Shown: piece by piece, positions 16,598 through 19,042 of the stretch
Numbering within the stretch: position 1 is the stretch's first letter
Layout: each line of letters starts with the position of its first letter
DNA from: JAXDLH01 sp034666705
GTDB taxonomy: Bacteria > Chloroflexota > UBA6077 > SHYK01
NCBI GenBank assembly: GCA_034666705.1
Contig: JAXDLH010000368.1
Span: 1-19,042, forward strand
Reading direction: 5' to 3'
DNA length: 19,042 nucleotides
Notes under the pieces: model-generated
What the model was told of the DNA's origin: nothing
The model's input: the letters and a program-made list of their open reading frames with translations, nothing else
Databases searched by the model: none
Translations under genes and position numbers: made by a program

Positions 16598-16798
16598 TCA
16601 GTCCTCCCAGACCGAGATCGCCTGAACGGGGCACTGCCGCTCGGCGAGCTGCAGCTTCAGGCGCAACGCCTCCGGCACTTCCTCCAGCAGGATCTCGGTG
16701 TTCCCATCCTCGTCGATCTTGAAGATCTCGGGGGCGACGCGCGCGCAGATGCCGTGGCCCTCGCACTCGTCGAAGTCGATCGATGTGTGAATTGCCAT
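16598..16798 (-). CDS. Small three-Cys ferredoxin ([3Fe-4S] type, CxxHxxC...CP)
   Basis: The protein has 66 residues from the ATG at 16798, with GAGGAG about 8 nt upstream. An in-frame ATG 7 codons earlier lies over that site and is rejected. Cluster ligands are C12, C18 and C56-P57. The position that is Cys in [4Fe-4S] proteins is H15, giving CEGHGIC. The rest ('ARVAPEIFKIDEDGNTEIL', then 'AERQCPVQAISV') is typical of ferredoxins that serve cytochromes P450 and some oxygenases in actinobacteria. It is first in a minus-strand operon with an extradiol dioxygenase and a Rieske oxygenase and has a good promoter. The simplest role is electron supply to the Rieske oxygenases. A partner reductase is not in the window. 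The His ligand would be expected to shift the redox potential relative to all-Cys relatives. Confidence 0.93.
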   Translation of the reverse strand: MAIHTSIDFDECEGHGICARVAPEIFKIDEDGNTEILLEEVPEALRLKLQLAERQCPVQAISVWED

Positions 16799-16828
16799 GT
16801 CTCCACTCCTCAGGTTCACTGGTTTCGC

Positions 16829-16857
16829 ATTCTATGCCGCCCTGTGCGGTCCGGCAA
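16829..16857 (-). promoter_or_regulatory. Predicted promoter of the ferredoxin-extradiol-Rieske operon
   Basis: On the minus strand TTGCCG (16857-16852) and TAGAAT (16834-16829) are separated by 17 nt. The -10 matches 5 of 6 consensus bases and the -35 has the TTG core. Transcription would begin near 16822, 24 nt before the ATG at 16798. Confidence 0.5.
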
Positions 16858-16869
16858 GCGCAATGGCGC

Positions 16870-16898
16870 TGCGTCCCTCAGCGCCACCACGCTATAAC
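16870..16898 (+). promoter_or_regulatory. Weak promoter candidate for the luciferase-like monooxygenase
   Basis: TATAAC (16893-16898) matches 5 of 6 -10 bases, but the element 17 nt upstream (TGCGTC) is poor. Initiation near 16905 would precede the GTG at 16937. It lies 12 bp from the opposing ferredoxin promoter, so both could be controlled from one operator. Confidence 0.3.
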
Positions 16899-16936
16899 CC
16901 TCTCTGCCGTTCCGATACGCCGCCCGGAGGCACGCC

Positions 16937-17881
16937 GTGGATTTCGGAGTCCACCTGCCCTTGCTGGACCTGGATGGGCCCGCGGTGCCACCGTCCCAGG
17001 TGCTCGAATACGCCCAGCACGTCGAGCAACTCGGCTTCGCCGCACTCGCGGCGCACGATCACCTCGTGCACACGCGCCCGTGGCTCGACGGGCCGACGAC
17101 GCTCGCCGCCGTGGTCTCGCACACGCGGCACATTCCGCTGATCACGGCGGTCTGGCTGCCCGTAGTGCGCGGCCCGATCGCCCTTGTTCGAGCCTTCACC
17201 GCACTCGACCTGCTCTCAGGCGGACGCGTCATCGCGGGGATCGGGGCCGGCTCCTCCGCCCAGGATTACGCCGCGGGCGGCATCCCGTTCGAGGAGCGCT
17301 GGGCGCGCTTCGACGAGAGCATCGCGCTCTTGCGAGCGGCCTGGCGCCCCGATGCCGCGCCGTTCCACGGCCGGTTTTACTCGACGGAGGATTTCACCCT
17401 GGAACCAGGACCGATGCGCGCGGGCGGTCCGCCGCTGTGGATCGGCGCCTGGGGCTCGCCTGCCGGCTTGCGTCGCACGGCCGAGCTGGGTGACGGATGG
17501 ATCGCCTCCGCCTACAACACCACGCCGGAGTTGTTCGGTCGCGCGCTTATAGATCTCGGCGAGCGACTGCGGCGGGTGGGCAAGGACCCGGGCCGCTTCC
17601 CAAACGCGATCGCCACGATGGCGCTGTTCGTGACCGACGATGGCGCGGAGGCAAGGCGTATCCTGCACGACGTGCTCAGCCAGGCCCTGCATCGCTCCGA
17701 AGATGATCTGCGCCGCCGCGTCCTGGTCGGCTCACCGGAGGAGTGTGCAGTGCTGCTCCGAGCCTATCGTGCAGCAGGGACGCAGCGCATGCTGCTGATG
17801 CCCGTGCGCGATGGCTTTCGTCAGCTCGACCTCTTCCGGGAGCGCGTCACGCCCTTGATGGAGGACGCGTCGTCCGGGTAG
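16937..17881 (+). CDS. LLM-class flavin-dependent oxidoreductase (luciferase-like, FMN or F420)
   Basis: The protein has 314 residues from a GTG at 16937, with GGAGG 6 nt upstream. It shows the bacterial-luciferase-like TIM barrel: N-terminal 'MDFGVHLPLLDLDGP', 'QLGFAALAAHDHLV' at 31-44, the family signature 'LLSGGRVIAGIGAGSS' at 92-107, then 'ERWARFDESIALLRAAW' and 'PPLWIGAWGSPAGLRRTAEL'. Members use reduced FMN or F420; the sequence does not settle which, and no flavin reductase or F420 gene is in the window. It stands alone on the plus strand, divergent from the ferredoxin operon (138-bp gap) and ending 13 bp from the convergent SRPBCC gene. It could be an accessory monooxygenase for aromatic or heterocyclic compounds, but this is inferred from neighbours only. 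Confidence 0.9.
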   Translation: MDFGVHLPLLDLDGPAVPPSQVLEYAQHVEQLGFAALAAHDHLVHTRPWLDGPTTLAAVVSHTRHIPLITAVWLPVVRGPIALVRAFTALDLLSGGRVIAGIGAGSSAQDYAAGGIPFEERWARFDESIALLRAAWRPDAAPFHGRFYSTEDFTLEPGPMRAGGPPLWIGAWGSPAGLRRTAELGDGWIASAYNTTPELFGRALIDLGERLRRVGKDPGRFPNAIATMALFVTDDGAEARRILHDVLSQALHRSEDDLRRRVLVGSPEECAVLLRAYRAAGTQRMLLMPVRDGFRQLDLFRERVTPLMEDASSG

Positions 17882-17894
17882 GTGACTGAGAGAG

Positions 17895-18377
17895 CTATCG
17901 ATACTGCTCTTCGATCAGCGTAGCGGCCATCATCCGCGCCAGCCCCCTGCCGCCGTTGCGCATGACCGTCCGCTGGTCCCAGACAAACACCGGCCGCATG
18001 ACCGGCGAGAGGCGTGCCGCCCAGGGGTTCGTGAGCCGGACCTCCCAGATCGTTTGGAGCTTCGTGGTCTGGCCTTCGTCTGTAAGATCCCACCGCACCT
18101 TGCCCCGGAGGCACCCGTCGACGATCCCTTCCAGCAGGCAGCAGGGCTCCGCGCGCGTCGAGCGCAAATCGAATTGCACACAGTACGGCAGCCGCGTTTG
18201 CATCGTGAAGCGCTGCCTGCAGCCGACGCCGTCCGGCCCATTCGGCGCGAGCACCTCCACTGATCGGCAGTCCTTCCACCACTGCGGCCACTGCTCGGCA
18301 CGATTCAGCATTTTCCAGACGTTGGCCACCGGCGCGTTGAACCGCCAGGTTACAGCCAGGTTGTATTCAGCCTGCAA
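17895..18377 (-). CDS. SRPBCC (START/polyketide-cyclase-like) family protein
   Basis: The protein has 160 residues from a TTG at 18377. A GAGGAG site lies 10 nt upstream, and a plausible promoter 47 nt upstream argues against the in-frame ATGs at 18428, 18443 and 18476. If one of those were used, up to 33 residues would be added that match no part of the family. The domain opens 'LQAEYNLAVTWRFNAPVANV' with 'VWKMLNRAEQWPQWWKDCRS', the standard SRPBCC start. It continues with 'VDGCLRGKVRWDLTDEGQTT' and a C-terminal helix 'GGRGLARMMAATLIEEQ'. The fold makes a hydrophobic cavity that binds lipids or aromatic ligands. The exact function cannot be told. It ends 13 bp from the convergent luciferase-like gene. 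Confidence 0.82.
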   Translation of the reverse strand: MQAEYNLAVTWRFNAPVANVWKMLNRAEQWPQWWKDCRSVEVLAPNGPDGVGCRQRFTMQTRLPYCVQFDLRSTRAEPCCLLEGIVDGCLRGKVRWDLTDEGQTTKLQTIWEVRLTNPWAARLSPVMRPVFVWDQRTVMRNGGRGLARMMAATLIEEQYR

Positions 18378-18423
18378 TGGGGATCTACTCCTCGTGCCCC
18401 GTGCGAGGATGACGTCGTACGCC

Positions 18424-18452
18424 AGCATACTCCGGATAATCATGCTGAGCAA
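18424..18452 (-). promoter_or_regulatory. Possible promoter of the SRPBCC gene
   Basis: On the minus strand TTGCTC (18452-18447) and TATGCT (18429-18424) are 17 nt apart. Initiation near 18417 would leave about a 40-nt leader before the TTG at 18377 and exclude the upstream ATGs. Confidence 0.35.
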
Positions 18453-18529
18453 TACGCAGGGACGTGTGAGAGCCACGGGGAGATCAGCGCGCCGGATTCA
18501 GCCGCACTCAAGCAGGCCTGCGGGGGCAG

Positions 18530-18724
18530 CTAGCGCCGGTGGCGTCGAGGCCCGGTGATCATCAACAGGCTCACACCCATCGCCAACCCTACGATCTCGC
18601 CAAGGAAGAAGGTCACGGGCAGATCGCCGATGATCAGTCGGTAGAGCAGCGCGACCGTCGCGCCCAGGAGCGCGACGGCGAGCACGGCCTCGAAGAGCTC
18701 AGAGAGAACGTCCGAGACGCTCAT
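18530..18724 (-). CDS. Small two-helix membrane protein
   Basis: The protein has 64 residues from an ATG at 18724, three bases after the stop of the gene upstream, so initiation is probably coupled. Two hydrophobic segments, about 10-32 ('AVLAVALLGATVALLYRLII') and 36-57 ('VTFFLGEIVGLAMGVSLLMI'), are joined by a short loop with Gly-Asp-Leu-Pro, and the tail GPRRHRR is basic. No family is recognised. The neighbour upstream is a DUF4352-like protein, which suggests a small envelope-associated pair. Confidence 0.7.
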   Translation of the reverse strand: MSVSDVLSELFEAVLAVALLGATVALLYRLIIGDLPVTFFLGEIVGLAMGVSLLMITGPRRHRR

Positions 18725-18727
18725 CGG

Positions 18728-19042
18728 TCAGGACGCAACCGCCACGTCGATGCGGGTACTCCAGCCAACGACCCCCGGGCTGAAAACGAGGTTGGCGGGC
18801 TGCTGATTCGCGGCGATCTCAACGTAGAGTTGACCATTGTAGTGCTGGCCCGGCGCGAGCGTCACCTGCTTCAACACCTCGTCTTTCGAGATGTCGGTCC
18901 GAGGGCGGTATTCGAGGCCCGCAGAGTCGCGGAGGGTGAAGTAGCCTGCCGCGACCGGTAAGTGCTGCTGGCCGAGATTGCTTACGCTGACGTCGAACTC
19001 CACGAAGCGATCGCCGGGTTTCGGGTTGGTGAAACGATCCGG
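18728..19042 (-). CDS. DUF4352-like secreted/lipoprotein domain, C-terminal part (cut by window edge)
   Basis: The frame is open from the right edge and ends with TGA at 18728-18730, giving at least 104 codons. The visible start reads PDRFTNPKPGDRFVEFDVSV, followed by 'SNLGQQHLPVAAGYFTLRDS', 'GLEYRPRT', 'VTLAPGQHYNGQLYVEIAAN' and 'ANLVFSPGVVGW'. This is the immunoglobulin-like DUF4352 (telokin-like) pattern: 'F..FDV.V.N.G', 'F.L.D..G..Y' and 'L.PG....G.L.F.I'. An internal GTG at 19003 is not a plausible start because the domain's first strand lies upstream. Such domains usually follow a lipoprotein signal and linker, which would lie outside the window. The next gene follows after 3 bp. Confidence 0.75.
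   Translation of the reverse strand, partial: PDRFTNPKPGDRFVEFDVSVSNLGQQHLPVAAGYFTLRDSAGLEYRPRTDISKDEVLKQVTLAPGQHYNGQLYVEIAANQQPANLVFSPGVVGWSTRIDVAVAS

Overview
The window is GC-rich, with tightly packed genes, many GTG starts and a few TTG/GTG choices fixed by strong Shine-Dalgarno sequences. No rRNA, tRNA, CRISPR or transposase gene was seen. The coiled-coil/nuclease-like family at 8474-9235 and the CCTTCGACA/CTCAGGA-type intergenic palindromes are, from memory, common in Chloroflexota and related soil or thermal lineages. That placement is tentative and rests on gene style only.

Left part (1-2938): a cluster of four RraA-like / HMG-CHA-aldolase-like paralogues. One is cut by the left edge on the minus strand; three run in tandem on the plus strand. 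An orphan HicB-like protein with a good sigma70-type promoter lies between them. A long near-perfect hairpin (765-846) separates hicB from the aldolase-like genes.

Signalling block (2977-7174, minus): an AEC-family permease, a Cache-HAMP-PAS histidine kinase whose ATG overlaps the permease stop (TAATG), and two stand-alone receiver proteins. No output-domain regulator is visible.

Middle (7427-9235): an HSL-type alpha/beta-hydrolase, then a convergent coiled-coil/nuclease-like gene interrupted by an in-frame amber codon, so it is called a pseudogene.

Aromatic-oxidation block (9513-17881): two Rieske oxygenase alpha subunits of the phthalate-4,5-dioxygenase-like type, two LigB-type class III extradiol dioxygenases, a three-Cys ferredoxin with a CxxHxxC motif, an orphan family-5 solute-binding lipoprotein and a luciferase-like monooxygenase. 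The second set (ferredoxin, extradiol dioxygenase, Rieske) forms one minus-strand operon. With the RraA-like aldolases 7-10 kb away, the parts resemble a protocatechuate/gallate 4,5-cleavage route: ring hydroxylation or O-demethylation, then extradiol cleavage, then aldol cleavage of a CHA-like acid to pyruvate plus an oxo-acid. The intermediate steps (dehydrogenase, lactonase, hydratase) and a ferredoxin reductase are absent from the window. The substrate is unknown.

Right end (17895-19042, minus): an SRPBCC protein, a small two-helix membrane protein, and a DUF4352-like protein that runs off the right edge.
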